This document shows, one piece after another, positions 15,762 to 25,789 of a stretch of 42,972 bases of DNA. The notes beneath the pieces were generated by a model. That model ran no database searches, had not been told where the DNA came from, and saw nothing but the letters and a program-made list of their open reading frames with translations. Origin of the DNA: Gammaproteobacteria bacterium (GTDB lineage: Bacteria > Pseudomonadota > Gammaproteobacteria > UBA6186 > Azoamicaceae); the NCBI GenBank assembly GCA_013286785.1, contig JABDFC010000011.1, forward strand, positions 1 through 42,972, read 5' to 3'. Position 1 is the first letter of the stretch; every line of letters starts with the position of its first letter. Made by a program: the position numbers and the translations under genes.

Positions 15762-16241
15762 CTAGTGTGAAATAGAATTACTTTGATAAATGGCCGAGAG
15801 ATATTGTTTAAGCCAAATGGGTGAACTGTGATGGAGCAAAATTTCATCATAGCTTAGCCAATGGTATTCAGGGACTTCGCGGGGAGACGCTTGGATCTGC
15901 ATTAAAGTTTTTTCAAGTTTACAATGGAAAATAACATCTAATACAGGCACATTGTGGGAATCTATAAAATAACTGCTGACGACAAATTGAATGGGATCGA
16001 GCAATATGAGGCCGACTTCTTCGGCCACTTCACGTTTTACGGCTTCCACTAATATATTATGACCTTCTTGTCCATCACTGCACTCTACTTTGCCCCAAGG
16101 AAAAGCAAAAAGATCTCCGGCATGGACTCCTTTTGGTCTTTTAATAATTAAAAATTTATCGTTGTGTTCGATGGCACATTCCACAATGACCAAGAAATTT
16201 CCGTTGGTATTTTGGGGATTGAGTTTTAAGCTTTGGCTCAT
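15762..16241 (-). CDS. Nudix hydrolase with an atypical Nudix box
   Basis: A 159-residue Nudix-fold protein, probably cleaving a nucleoside diphosphate derivative ('FLIIKRPKGVHAGDLFAFPW' then 'GKVE', helix 'AVKREVAEEVGL'). The usual box is G-x5-E-x7-RE-U-x-EE-x-G-U. Here the distance from the Gly to the RE is about six residues longer ('GKVECSDGQEGHNILVEAVKRE' region), while the REVAEEVGL helix is intact. I chose ATG 16241 because it overlaps the stop of the MazG-like gene as ATGA, giving translational coupling; an ATG at 16271 lies deeper inside that gene. Its pairing with a MazG-like pyrophosphohydrolase suggests nucleotide-pool cleaning. Substrate unknown. Confidence 0.85.
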   Translation of the reverse strand: MSQSLKLNPQNTNGNFLVIVECAIEHNDKFLIIKRPKGVHAGDLFAFPWGKVECSDGQEGHNILVEAVKREVAEEVGLILLDPIQFVVSSYFIDSHNVPVLDVIFHCKLEKTLMQIQASPREVPEYHWLSYDEILLHHSSPIWLKQYLSAIYQSNSISH

Positions 16242-16633
16242 GTCTTGGTACTCTTTTTGGCTTTGTCCCAATAGGAAAGCAGTGTTTCTAGAGGCTGTTG
16301 CTTTAAATCAGGCAGTCCATCTTGTTCGACGAGTTTGACCATTGTCTCATAACGACGTTGGAATTTTTCGATGTTGTAATGGATGACTTCATGAGGATCA
16401 AGGTGTAAAAAAATACTTAAGCTAATGGCTGCATTAATTAAATCACCGACCTCTTCTTTAAGGTGTTGCTGATCACCTGTTAACCAAGCTTCTTTTATCT
16501 CGTGACTTTCACTTCGGACTTGTTCCAACATTTGGTCAATGGTATGCCAGTAGAAACCAAATGTTTCGGCGGTTTTTTCTTGTTCAATCATGCGATTCAG
16601 CAAGTCGGTGGTCGATTTTTTTTCAATGGCCAT
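16238..16633 (-). CDS. MazG-like nucleotide pyrophosphohydrolase
   Basis: A 131-residue single-domain MazG-type protein. The metal-binding acidic helices are 'RSESHEIKEAW' and 'KEEVGDLINAAISL', the E-x-x-E ... E-x-x-D pattern that holds magnesium for hydrolysis of (d)NTPs to monophosphates. A C-terminal 'YNIEKFQRRYETM' helix follows, as in MazG proteins. It is half the size of the two-domain E. coli MazG. The start is ATG 16633, five bases after the ankyrin gene's stop; longer frames run inside that gene and are not credible. It is coupled by ATGA to the Nudix gene downstream. The pair probably removes damaged or excess nucleotides. Confidence 0.85.
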   Translation of the reverse strand: MAIEKKSTTDLLNRMIEQEKTAETFGFYWHTIDQMLEQVRSESHEIKEAWLTGDQQHLKEEVGDLINAAISLSIFLHLDPHEVIHYNIEKFQRRYETMVKLVEQDGLPDLKQQPLETLLSYWDKAKKSTKT

Positions 16634-16637
16634 GAGT

Positions 16638-17312
16638 TTAATTGCCACCTCGTTGTTGTAAGAGCTGGGCAACCTCTCCTTGATGGTTGGCGGCTGCAAT
16701 TTCGAAGGCTGTGGCTTTATTTTTGTCTCGAAGCTTCGGATCGGCTCCATTACCCAGTAATAATCGAGTGATGGTAGCATTGCCATTTTGGGCAGCAAAG
16801 TGCAGGGCGGTAAAACCTTCTTGATCGGCTTGATTGACATTGATCTTCTGATCAATCAAGAGTTGTACTATTTGAGGTTGATTAAATTGGGCTGCAACCA
16901 ATAAGGGAGTAATGCCGAATTTCATGACCGCGTTCTTATTGGCACCCTGGCCCAGTAAGAGTTTTGCAATACCCATTCTTCCGTATAAAGAAGCTAAATG
17001 GAGTGGGGTTGCTTGCGTTGTGATGTCCAATGCATTGGGGTTGGCACCTGCTTGAAGTAAAACGGCAACGATATTTTCTTGATTATGGATCACGGCAGTA
17101 TGTAAGGGGGTCACACCTTGGCTAAAAGGTTGGTTAATGTCGACCCCAGCTTCGATCAAATTGAGAACATCACTCAGCTTTCCCTCTTTGATGGCATTTT
17201 GCATCAACATTTCGGGCGTTAGGGCTGTTTGCGTTTCAATTTCGGCAAAGCAAGATAAGCTTGCTATGACGGTGAGTAATAGTGTCACGAAACGAATTCT
17301 TAGCTGAGACAT
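16638..17312 (-). CDS. Secreted ankyrin-repeat protein
   Basis: A 224-residue protein with a probable Sec signal peptide (basic start, hydrophobic 'FVTLLLTVIASLSCFAE' with a likely cleavage after CFA). About five to six ankyrin repeats follow ('GVTPLHTAVIHNQENIVAVL', 'ATPLHLASLYGRMGIAKLLL', 'ITPLLVAAQFNQPQIVQLL', 'FTALHFAAQNGNATITRLLL', 'ATAFEIAAANHQGEVAQLL'). It is probably periplasmic or exported. ATG 17312 is chosen because AAGGAGCAG lies just upstream and the signal peptide begins there. It lies between murI and the MazG-like gene in one close-packed operon. Its job there is unclear; ankyrin repeats bind proteins, so it may be a periplasmic scaffold or a host-directed factor. Confidence 0.85.
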   Translation of the reverse strand: MSQLRIRFVTLLLTVIASLSCFAEIETQTALTPEMLMQNAIKEGKLSDVLNLIEAGVDINQPFSQGVTPLHTAVIHNQENIVAVLLQAGANPNALDITTQATPLHLASLYGRMGIAKLLLGQGANKNAVMKFGITPLLVAAQFNQPQIVQLLIDQKINVNQADQEGFTALHFAAQNGNATITRLLLGNGADPKLRDKNKATAFEIAAANHQGEVAQLLQQRGGN

Positions 17313-17337
17313 ATGACTGCTCCTTACGGTAAACAAA

Positions 17338-18150
17338 TTATTCCCAGAGTGGGTAAGGTTCTAATTGAATATCGCCTGGGAAAAAAATCTTGGCGGTGTT
17401 GGTAAAAAATTCATTGTGATCGGAAACATAGAATATTTTTTTGGAAGGTGCTTCAAGTTTAAGCAAGTTATGTAACCCCAGATGTTCTTTTAATGCGATG
17501 GCGGTCATTTCGGAAGCGTCAATGATATCGACAATTTCACGGTAGAATTTGTGGATATAGTGTTTGAGTAAGGGGTAATGGGTGCATCCTAGGATCAAAG
17601 CTTGTACATCGGCTAACCCTGGACGGGAGAGATATTCTTGAATAACGGTTTCACATATTTCGTTTTCAGCAAAGCCTTCTTCAATCAATGGGACTAACAG
17701 AGGAGTAGCCAGTGCCACAAAGTCAATATCTCGATTTAACATATCAACTCGTTTTTTATAGGTATTCGATCGAATGGTTTGTTTGGTCCCGATCAACCCG
17801 ATTTTTTTGTTGGAATGGTGCTTTTCAATATAGTGCATTACGGGATCAATCACATTGATCACATGCGCTTTGTTGCCGACGTATTCTCTGACTAATTCAA
17901 AAGCGGCGGTCGAGGCCGTGTGGCAAGCGATGACAATGAACTTACAGTGGTGTTGTAGGAGCACGTCACAAATTCGAATGGAGTAGGCTTGAATGGCCGC
18001 AGTCGATTTATCACCCCAGGGAGTGTGGGCAGTATCACCAAAATAAACGATATTTTCGTTTGGCAAAAGCTCGGTAATGGTCTTTGCAACGGTTAGCCCG
18101 CCCATCCCGCTGTCAAAAATACCGATTGGATTTGTGGATTTGTGTAGCAT
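17338..18150 (-). CDS. murI: Glutamate racemase
   Basis: A 270-residue cytosolic enzyme interconverting L- and D-glutamate for peptidoglycan precursors. The sequence has the N-terminal 'GIFDSGMGGLTV' motif, 'VYFGDTAHTPWG', the first catalytic cysteine in 'IACHTAST' and the second in 'LGCTHYPLL'. Most homologues have Asn after the first cysteine (ACNTA); here it is His. Length is normal. It is the first gene of a minus-strand cluster with the ankyrin, MazG-like and Nudix genes, with 25 bases to the next start. No strong terminator separates them. Confidence 0.95.
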   Translation of the reverse strand: MLHKSTNPIGIFDSGMGGLTVAKTITELLPNENIVYFGDTAHTPWGDKSTAAIQAYSIRICDVLLQHHCKFIVIACHTASTAAFELVREYVGNKAHVINVIDPVMHYIEKHHSNKKIGLIGTKQTIRSNTYKKRVDMLNRDIDFVALATPLLVPLIEEGFAENEICETVIQEYLSRPGLADVQALILGCTHYPLLKHYIHKFYREIVDIIDASEMTAIALKEHLGLHNLLKLEAPSKKIFYVSDHNEFFTNTAKIFFPGDIQLEPYPLWE

Positions 18151-18231
18151 AGACTAACAGTTTATCACATAATCGCACTGGAATTGTTCTATACTTTTCA
18201 AAGGCGAAACGAGGTTAGGGGAAGGACTGCG

Positions 18232-18477
18232 ATGTGGTATCTGAAAACGAAATTGGGTGTCTTTTGGGTCGTTCCGCTCGTTGAGCCGAAGAATAAATAT
18301 GTCTTGGGTGTTAATGATCAGGAATTGGCTTTTTATACAGATGTCGAGCAAGCGGCTAAAGATGTGCATGATCAGGCAACAGGCTACTTGAGATGGGACT
18401 GTGAGTCGGTGGTCAAAGCCCCAGAACATATTTCGGAATGGGTGGAAGGGGAGCCCCAGGACTGGCGAAAAAAATAG
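18232..18477 (+). CDS. Small conserved-looking protein of unknown function
   Basis: An 81-residue acidic, tryptophan-rich soluble protein ('MWYLKTKLGVFWVVP', 'YLRWDCESVVKAPEHISEWV'). ATG 18232 is preceded by GGAAGGA a few bases upstream. It has one cysteine, no signal peptide and no membrane segment. It lies divergent from murI and before rpmE. I cannot assign a family. Coding is supported by the ribosome site, by length and by a protein-like composition. Confidence 0.6.
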   Translation: MWYLKTKLGVFWVVPLVEPKNKYVLGVNDQELAFYTDVEQAAKDVHDQATGYLRWDCESVVKAPEHISEWVEGEPQDWRKK

Positions 18478-18513
18478 TTTACTAACTTTCTTCTAGGGTC
18501 GGTTGCAAGCAGG

Positions 18514-18538
18514 GCCGGCTTTCGGTATGATTCCCGGC
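18514..18538 (+). promoter_or_regulatory. Hairpin in the rpmE leader
   Basis: GCCGG (18514-18518) can pair with CCGGC (18534-18538) in the leader 41 bases before rpmE. Ribosomal-protein leaders often fold for autogenous control. The evidence here is only this short stem. Confidence 0.3.
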
Positions 18539-18578
18539 AGAGACAGAGGTAATTTTAGTCGTTTTTCGGGGAATTATT

Positions 18579-18833
18579 ATGCAAGCAGATATCCATCCAG
18601 CGTACGGTGACATTCAGGTCACTTGCAGTTGTGGTCATGTTTTTACGACAGGTTCAGCATTAGGTTCTAATCTATCGGTTGAAGTCTGTAACGAGTGCCA
18701 CCCTTTTTATACGGGCAGACAAAAAATTGTAGACACTGCCGGTCGCGTTGATAAATTTGCGAAAAAATTTGGTGGGTTCAGCTTAGCCAAAAATCAGCCA
18801 GAAGATTCCAAAGAGACCAAAGAAGGGACTTAA
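18579..18833 (+). CDS. rpmE: 50S ribosomal protein L31, zinc-type
   Basis: An 84-residue ribosomal protein of the large subunit. The start '[20 protein letters not shown]' and '[20 protein letters not shown]' carry the CxC ... CxxC zinc-binding cysteines of the L31 type that serves as a zinc store. The C-terminal 'KFAKKFG' is conserved and an acidic/polar tail follows. ATG 18579 has a GGGGAA site upstream. A hairpin with a short T-run follows the gene. Confidence 0.95.
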   Translation: MQADIHPAYGDIQVTCSCGHVFTTGSALGSNLSVEVCNECHPFYTGRQKIVDTAGRVDKFAKKFGGFSLAKNQPEDSKETKEGT

Positions 18834-18840
18834 GGCGTTG

Positions 18841-18860
18841 TCTTGCTGGAGCAAGATTTT
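18841..18860 (+). terminator. Rho-independent terminator after rpmE
   Basis: TCTTGC (18841-18846), loop TGGA and GCAAGA (18851-18856) followed by TTTT form a small intrinsic terminator 8 bases after the rpmE stop. Confidence 0.6.
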
Positions 18861-18902
18861 AGGCCAATGTTTTTTTTGTTTTCTTCACCATAAAGGAATT
18901 CT

Positions 18903-21133
<2,231 letters not shown>

Positions 21134-21167
21134 GATTCAGATTAAAAATTGTAGCTGCCAACGTCCT

Positions 21168-21257
21168 GTCATTTCCATGGGGATGAATCCCACGAAAGTG
21201 GGAGTCCAATCAAAAATGACTTTATTTATCCTGGATCCCCGCTTTCGCGGGGATGAC
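21168..21257. repeat. BIME-like pair of inverted hairpin repeats
   Basis: The first unit (21168-21208) starts GTCAT and carries the hairpin TCCCACGAAAGTGGGA at 21188-21203. The second unit (21231-21257) ends GATGAC and carries TCCCCGCTTTCGCGGGGA at 21236-21253. The second unit read on the minus strand resembles the first, so they form a head-on pair like REP/BIME elements. They lie just after mdh and probably also act as a terminator or mRNA stabiliser. Confidence 0.75.
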
Positions 21258-21305
21258 GATCCTAAATCGGATGACGATTCTAAATCGGAAGATGATCCTA
21301 AGTGG
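21252..21305 (+). repeat. 18-bp tandem repeat, three copies
   Basis: GATGACGATCCTAAATCG (21252-21269), the same with one change (21270-21287) and a third with several changes (21288-21305). It starts from the GATGAC end of the hairpin unit, which suggests slippage from that end. Confidence 0.8.
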
Positions 21306-21381
21306 GGGGAAGACCTCAATATAAGGGTCTTAGTTCCGTAATATTAAAGCCTTTTTAAGTGAATAAGTCGTGACTAAAAGT

Positions 21382-23124
21382 CTATATCTTTTGTAATTCC
21401 CATAATTTTTGATAAACACTCTTTCGCGTGATAAGATCTTGATGTGTTCCTTCTTCAATGATTTTCCCGTCTTCCAAAACAATGATTCTATCCATGTGTT
21501 TTAAAGTAGAAAGCCGATGAGCAATAGCCAAAACCGTAACATTAGCGTCGTCCAAAATAGCATTTAGACTGGCTTGAATGAGTTGTTCTGTTTCGGTATC
21601 TAGACTGGAAGTTGCCTCGTCTAAAACTAAAATGGGTGCATTTTTCAAAATCGCTCGGGCAATGGCAATGCGTTGTCTTTGCCCGCCGCTCAGTTTAATG
21701 CCGCGTTCTCCCACCAGCGTATGGTATTGCTCTGGTAGACTTGAGATAAAGTCGTGAATATTTGCCAAATGGGCGGCTTTTATGACTGCTTCATCGGATG
21801 CATTCATATCACCATAGCGGATATTGTCTATAATGCTGCGATGAAACAGTAGAATGTCTTGTGGAATGACCGAAATATGCTTGCGGACAGTATCCGCAGA
21901 GTATTGAGCAATATCCTGATCATCAATTAGAATTCTTCCTTGATTGATTGTAAAATATTTTAACAGCAGCGAAACTAATGTCGATTTTCCTGCGCCGGAT
22001 ATTCCCACCAACCCCACTTTTTCTCCAGGTTTAATGGCGAGGGAAAGATCAGTAAAAATTTGCTTACCCGTTTCGTAGGAAAAAGTCACTTGTTCGAACG
22101 CAATACTGGGGTTAATGATGTTTAGGGGTTGTTCAATGGTCGGTTCAGAGTTTTCTTGAGAAGATTTTAACAGTTCGAAGGCGCTTTTAAAGTCACCAAT
22201 ATTTCTCATATATTCTTGCATTTTTTGGATCATTTCCCAGAGATCCCAGCTCATTTTAATCGTGATCCCCATCACAAAAACCAAATCACCGGTGGTGGCT
22301 TGTCCTGTTTTGCGCAAATGGATCATGAAAAGAAACAAAGAGATCAACATGCTCCAGTATAAAGTGCCTGCAGCAATATTAGATAAAAAATAGAATTTAT
22401 AGAGTCTTATATTAGAGGGGGTGAAATCAGTTTCAATCAGTTGGTTTAAATTTTTCAGTTCGGCTTTTCGAGTAGCAAAAGAGAACAGAGTCACGATATT
22501 GGCGATATTATCCGCAATCAAGCCGAAAATGTTATGGCGATCGTTTGCGACAATAAACGATAATTTATCCAGGGTTTTGGAAAAGTGGTACATAATGACG
22601 AAAAAACATGTCGCCCAGAGAGTAATAAAGAGACAGACTCTCACATTGACTACCGCTAATACTGCTGTCAAAATGACGCTGTTAGCTATTTTGGGGGTGA
22701 AATCATGGTGCAAGGCTGCCCAGAAATTGTCATACCCATCTAAAATACCTCTGATTTTGCTGGTAATGGTCCCAGAATGCGTATTTTGAAAAAACGGATA
22801 GGGATTGTGTTGTACGGTGTCATAGACCTTTAATAAGAGGGCTTGCCTGACATACGGCTCAGAACGCCATTCTGCAATATCGGAACCACGCCAGAGAACA
22901 TCCAGCAGTACTTGAGCGCTGATAAAAAGGGCAATGGGGAAAAATAAGGCTTGATAAGTCACCTCTTCGTTGGTTGAAAACGCATCCACCACCAATTTTA
23001 TGGCATAACTGTTGGCAAAGTCATAAAATGCGCCTAAAATCGGAGCCATCAGCATTACTAAGTAGTGCCATTTATAGGGCCGGATCAAATACCAAAGAAA
23101 TGTGTAGATAGATCGATATTGCAT
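21382..23124 (-). CDS. ABC exporter, fused membrane and ATPase domains
   Basis: A 580-residue half-transporter that would work as a dimer in the inner membrane. Residues 1-320 contain about six transmembrane helices. Residues 340-580 are the ATPase: Walker A 'GISGAGKST', Q-loop 'VIPQD', signature 'LSGGQRQR', Walker B 'ILVLDEATSSLD' and switch 'IAHRLST'. Length and order fit the MsbA/ATM1-like export group. Many homologues with the 'WYLIRPYKW' start are annotated simply as multidrug/lipid exporters, and nothing local fixes the substrate. It follows mrcA at 154 bases on the same strand. Confidence 0.9.
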   Translation of the reverse strand: MQYRSIYTFLWYLIRPYKWHYLVMLMAPILGAFYDFANSYAIKLVVDAFSTNEEVTYQALFFPIALFISAQVLLDVLWRGSDIAEWRSEPYVRQALLLKVYDTVQHNPYPFFQNTHSGTITSKIRGILDGYDNFWAALHHDFTPKIANSVILTAVLAVVNVRVCLFITLWATCFFVIMYHFSKTLDKLSFIVANDRHNIFGLIADNIANIVTLFSFATRKAELKNLNQLIETDFTPSNIRLYKFYFLSNIAAGTLYWSMLISLFLFMIHLRKTGQATTGDLVFVMGITIKMSWDLWEMIQKMQEYMRNIGDFKSAFELLKSSQENSEPTIEQPLNIINPSIAFEQVTFSYETGKQIFTDLSLAIKPGEKVGLVGISGAGKSTLVSLLLKYFTINQGRILIDDQDIAQYSADTVRKHISVIPQDILLFHRSIIDNIRYGDMNASDEAVIKAAHLANIHDFISSLPEQYHTLVGERGIKLSGGQRQRIAIARAILKNAPILVLDEATSSLDTETEQLIQASLNAILDDANVTVLAIAHRLSTLKHMDRIIVLEDGKIIEEGTHQDLITRKSVYQKLWELQKI

Positions 23125-23278
23125 AGCAGTAACCAGAGAGAAGTGATTGGCGCCATTTTAAGGTGGTTTTGAAGGAATATCAATAACGAGACCGCTAAAA
23201 AAGACTTAAAATATGTCACAAGTACTTCACCACACTGGTGGGGATCCTTCGAACTTGCCTTTGATCAAACACCCAAAG

Positions 23279-25612
23279 TTAAAACAACGATTCTAGATTC
23301 TCGTTAGTCTCGTTTTTAGGGGTGTCATCGGTTGAGGTTGCTGTTTGTTTTGGCAAGTTATCTTCTCTAAAGAATTCATAGATAGCATTGGTTTGATCAT
23401 CGCCTGCCAGTAAACCAGTGGCAGGGTCAATTTTCATACTGACAATTCCGGGTGGGGGGGCGAGGCTGTGTTCTGGTTTGTCTTTAAGAACCGCTTCCAT
23501 GAAGTACATCCACATTGGCAAAGCTGCCATGGCGCCATATTCTTTGAGTGTACGCGGCTCATCAAAGCCTACCCAAGCGGTTGCGACCACATCACGGTTG
23601 TAACCAGAATACCAAGCATCCATCCAATCATTCGTTGTCCCAGTTTTTCCAGCGAGATCTTTTCGACCCAAACTTTTGGCGCGGTGGCCAGTACCAATTC
23701 CACTTTGAATCACGTCTTTCAGCGCAGAGGTCATTAAAAAAGCCAGCTGGGGATCAATTGCTGGCGTAGCAGTAGGAGGAGGAGCTTCGTAAATTAAATG
23801 ACCTTGATAATCTTTAATGGTTTTAATCAAGTTGGGTTTAATGCGATTGCCGCCGTTGGCAAACACACAATAACCGGCTGCCATTTCGAGAGGGGTGAAT
23901 TCTGCAACGCCTAATGCTAGAGATAAATAGGGCGGTAGTTTTTCTGGCCTAAAGCCGAATTTCTCACTAAAATCAATGAATTTTTGAATCCCAATGGCTT
24001 GTAATAAGCGGATAATGACCATATTCTGCGATCGCATGATACTGACTCGCAATCGAGTTGGGCCATAGAATTTTTTGGTAGAATTTTCTGGCCGCCAGGT
24101 GACGCCGGTCACGGGGTCGGTATATACCACGGGGGAATCATTAATCACACTGGCCAGGGTGTATCCTTCATTTAGGGCTGCGGCGTAGACAAAGGTCTTA
24201 AAACTAGAACCTGGTTGACGCTCGGCTTGAGTGACGCGATTAAAGCTACTCTGGTTGTAGTCGAATCCCCCCACTAAGGCTAAGATTGAACCCGTATCCG
24301 GGTTTAATGCGACGAATGCGCCGCTTGCCTCAGGTATTTGCACCATTTTCCAGGTTTGGTTTTCCATTTGCTCTGCATAAATAACATCCCCGACGGTGAC
24401 AATATCGGAAGGTTTTTTAGGGACAGATCCCAGTCGATAGTTCTTTAATTGCGGACGTGCCCAAGACAGACCCGCCCAGGGGATGTCGATATATTTTCCA
24501 TCCTGAAGCAGTACAGAGATTTTTGTTTCTTCGACTCGCATGACAATGCCTGGTAATAAATCCCCATAACTTGGGATCTCTTTTAGCTCATTGATCCAGT
24601 TTAAAAGTTCTTCTTCGTTGGTTTTTTGTCGAGAAAGTTTGAAATGAATTTTGGCTTTACGATAGCCATGTCGTTGATCATATTCTAACAAGGCACGTTT
24701 TAAGGCCAAATTCGCAGCTAATTGCTGTTGACTATCAATGGTGGTAGTGACTTCATAGCCTAAAGTATAAATCGTGTCTCCATAACGAGAGAAAAGATCT
24801 TGTCGGACCATTTCAGCAACGTAAGGTGCTTCTACTTCAACGGAAAGACCGTGATATTTCGTTGGCAGCGGGGTATTGACGGCTGTTTCGTACTCTGCCT
24901 CTGTAATGAAGTCATAAGACAACATCCGTTCTAAGACATGTTTCCGTCGTTTAAAGGCTGCTTCAGGATCATGGAGTGGGTTAATATTGGATGGGGCTTG
25001 CGGTAAGCCTGCCAGCATGGCGATTTGATCTAACGTTAATTTGTCGACGGTGGTTCCATAATACACTTCAGCAGCTGCAGCAATCCCGTAGGCACGTTTG
25101 CCAAAATAGATTTTATTGAGATAGAGCTCTAAAATTTCGTCTTTACTGAGGTCCTTTTCGATTTTGAGGGCTAATAAAATTTCACACAGTTTTCGGGTAA
25201 ATGTCTTTTTTCGGGTTAAAAAGAAATTACGGGCAACTTGCATGGTAATGGTACTGCCGCCCTGTTTGATAGAGGAATTTGTAAGTAAAATGACTGACGC
25301 TCGTATCAGACCTCGAAAATCGACCCCCGGGTGTTCATAGAATCGCCGGTCTTCGGTTGCCAGTACTGCATTGATGAGATTTTTGGGAATTTTTTGGAGA
25401 CTGAGAGGCGTCCTGCGTTCTTCGCCAAATTCCCCAATTAATTTACCATCTTCGGAATAAATCCTAAGAGGAACTTGTAATTTCATGTCTTTTAACATCG
25501 AGACAGAAGGCAGGGTAGACTCTAAGTAAAGTAAACCCACAATGCCAATGACTGTCAGGATCCCAATTAGGACAAGCACGGAGCGGTAGATAATTCTGCT
25601 GAGCATCCCCAT
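23279..25612 (-). CDS. mrcA: Penicillin-binding protein 1A, bifunctional
   Basis: A 777-residue class A PBP that polymerises and cross-links peptidoglycan in the periplasm. An N-terminal membrane anchor (about 8-30) is followed by the glycosyltransferase with 'EDRRFYEHPGVDFRG' and 'QGGSTITMQVARN', an OB-like insertion, and the transpeptidase with the catalytic serine in 'GSSFK' (near residue 465), 'SQN' and 'KTGTT' (near 652). The tail is acidic and disordered. ATG 25612 follows TTAGGATAAC; a second ATG lies two codons later. It is divergent from pilM, a gene order shared by many gammaproteobacteria. Confidence 0.95.
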   Translation of the reverse strand: MGMLSRIIYRSVLVLIGILTVIGIVGLLYLESTLPSVSMLKDMKLQVPLRIYSEDGKLIGEFGEERRTPLSLQKIPKNLINAVLATEDRRFYEHPGVDFRGLIRASVILLTNSSIKQGGSTITMQVARNFFLTRKKTFTRKLCEILLALKIEKDLSKDEILELYLNKIYFGKRAYGIAAAAEVYYGTTVDKLTLDQIAMLAGLPQAPSNINPLHDPEAAFKRRKHVLERMLSYDFITEAEYETAVNTPLPTKYHGLSVEVEAPYVAEMVRQDLFSRYGDTIYTLGYEVTTTIDSQQQLAANLALKRALLEYDQRHGYRKAKIHFKLSRQKTNEEELLNWINELKEIPSYGDLLPGIVMRVEETKISVLLQDGKYIDIPWAGLSWARPQLKNYRLGSVPKKPSDIVTVGDVIYAEQMENQTWKMVQIPEASGAFVALNPDTGSILALVGGFDYNQSSFNRVTQAERQPGSSFKTFVYAAALNEGYTLASVINDSPVVYTDPVTGVTWRPENSTKKFYGPTRLRVSIMRSQNMVIIRLLQAIGIQKFIDFSEKFGFRPEKLPPYLSLALGVAEFTPLEMAAGYCVFANGGNRIKPNLIKTIKDYQGHLIYEAPPPTATPAIDPQLAFLMTSALKDVIQSGIGTGHRAKSLGRKDLAGKTGTTNDWMDAWYSGYNRDVVATAWVGFDEPRTLKEYGAMAALPMWMYFMEAVLKDKPEHSLAPPPGIVSMKIDPATGLLAGDDQTNAIYEFFREDNLPKQTATSTDDTPKNETNENLESLF

Positions 25613-25789
25613 TAAGTTATCCTAATAGTTAAATTTGGTTGTTAGATACCCTGTATCATACCAAACCCAAAATGTCCTATGCCACACATGATAAATACTC
25701 GATTTTTTTCAAGGTAAGACTAGTATTAAGTTAGAGGGCTGTAAATTTTTTGGCGTTTAAAGTAAGATAACGAACTATTGGAGTCTGTC
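25613..25789. promoter_or_regulatory. Divergent promoter region of mrcA and pilM
   Basis: This 177-base gap feeds both directions. On the minus strand a TATGAT -10-like box is seen about 50 bases before mrcA. On the plus strand the GGAG at 25780-25783 is six bases before GTG 25790 and decides the pilM start. The -35 boxes are unclear. Confidence 0.4.

Noticed and set aside
21168-21305. A CRISPR array
   Set aside because: The 18-bp repeats are directly adjacent with no spacers, and no cas gene is present.
21137-21319. A minus-strand frame of 60 codons with repeated Ser/Asp
   Set aside because: It is the translation of the hairpin pair and the 18-bp tandem repeat.
23221-23250. Hairpin CACCA/TGGTG downstream of mrcA as a terminator
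   Set aside because: The stem is five bases and no T-run follows on either strand.
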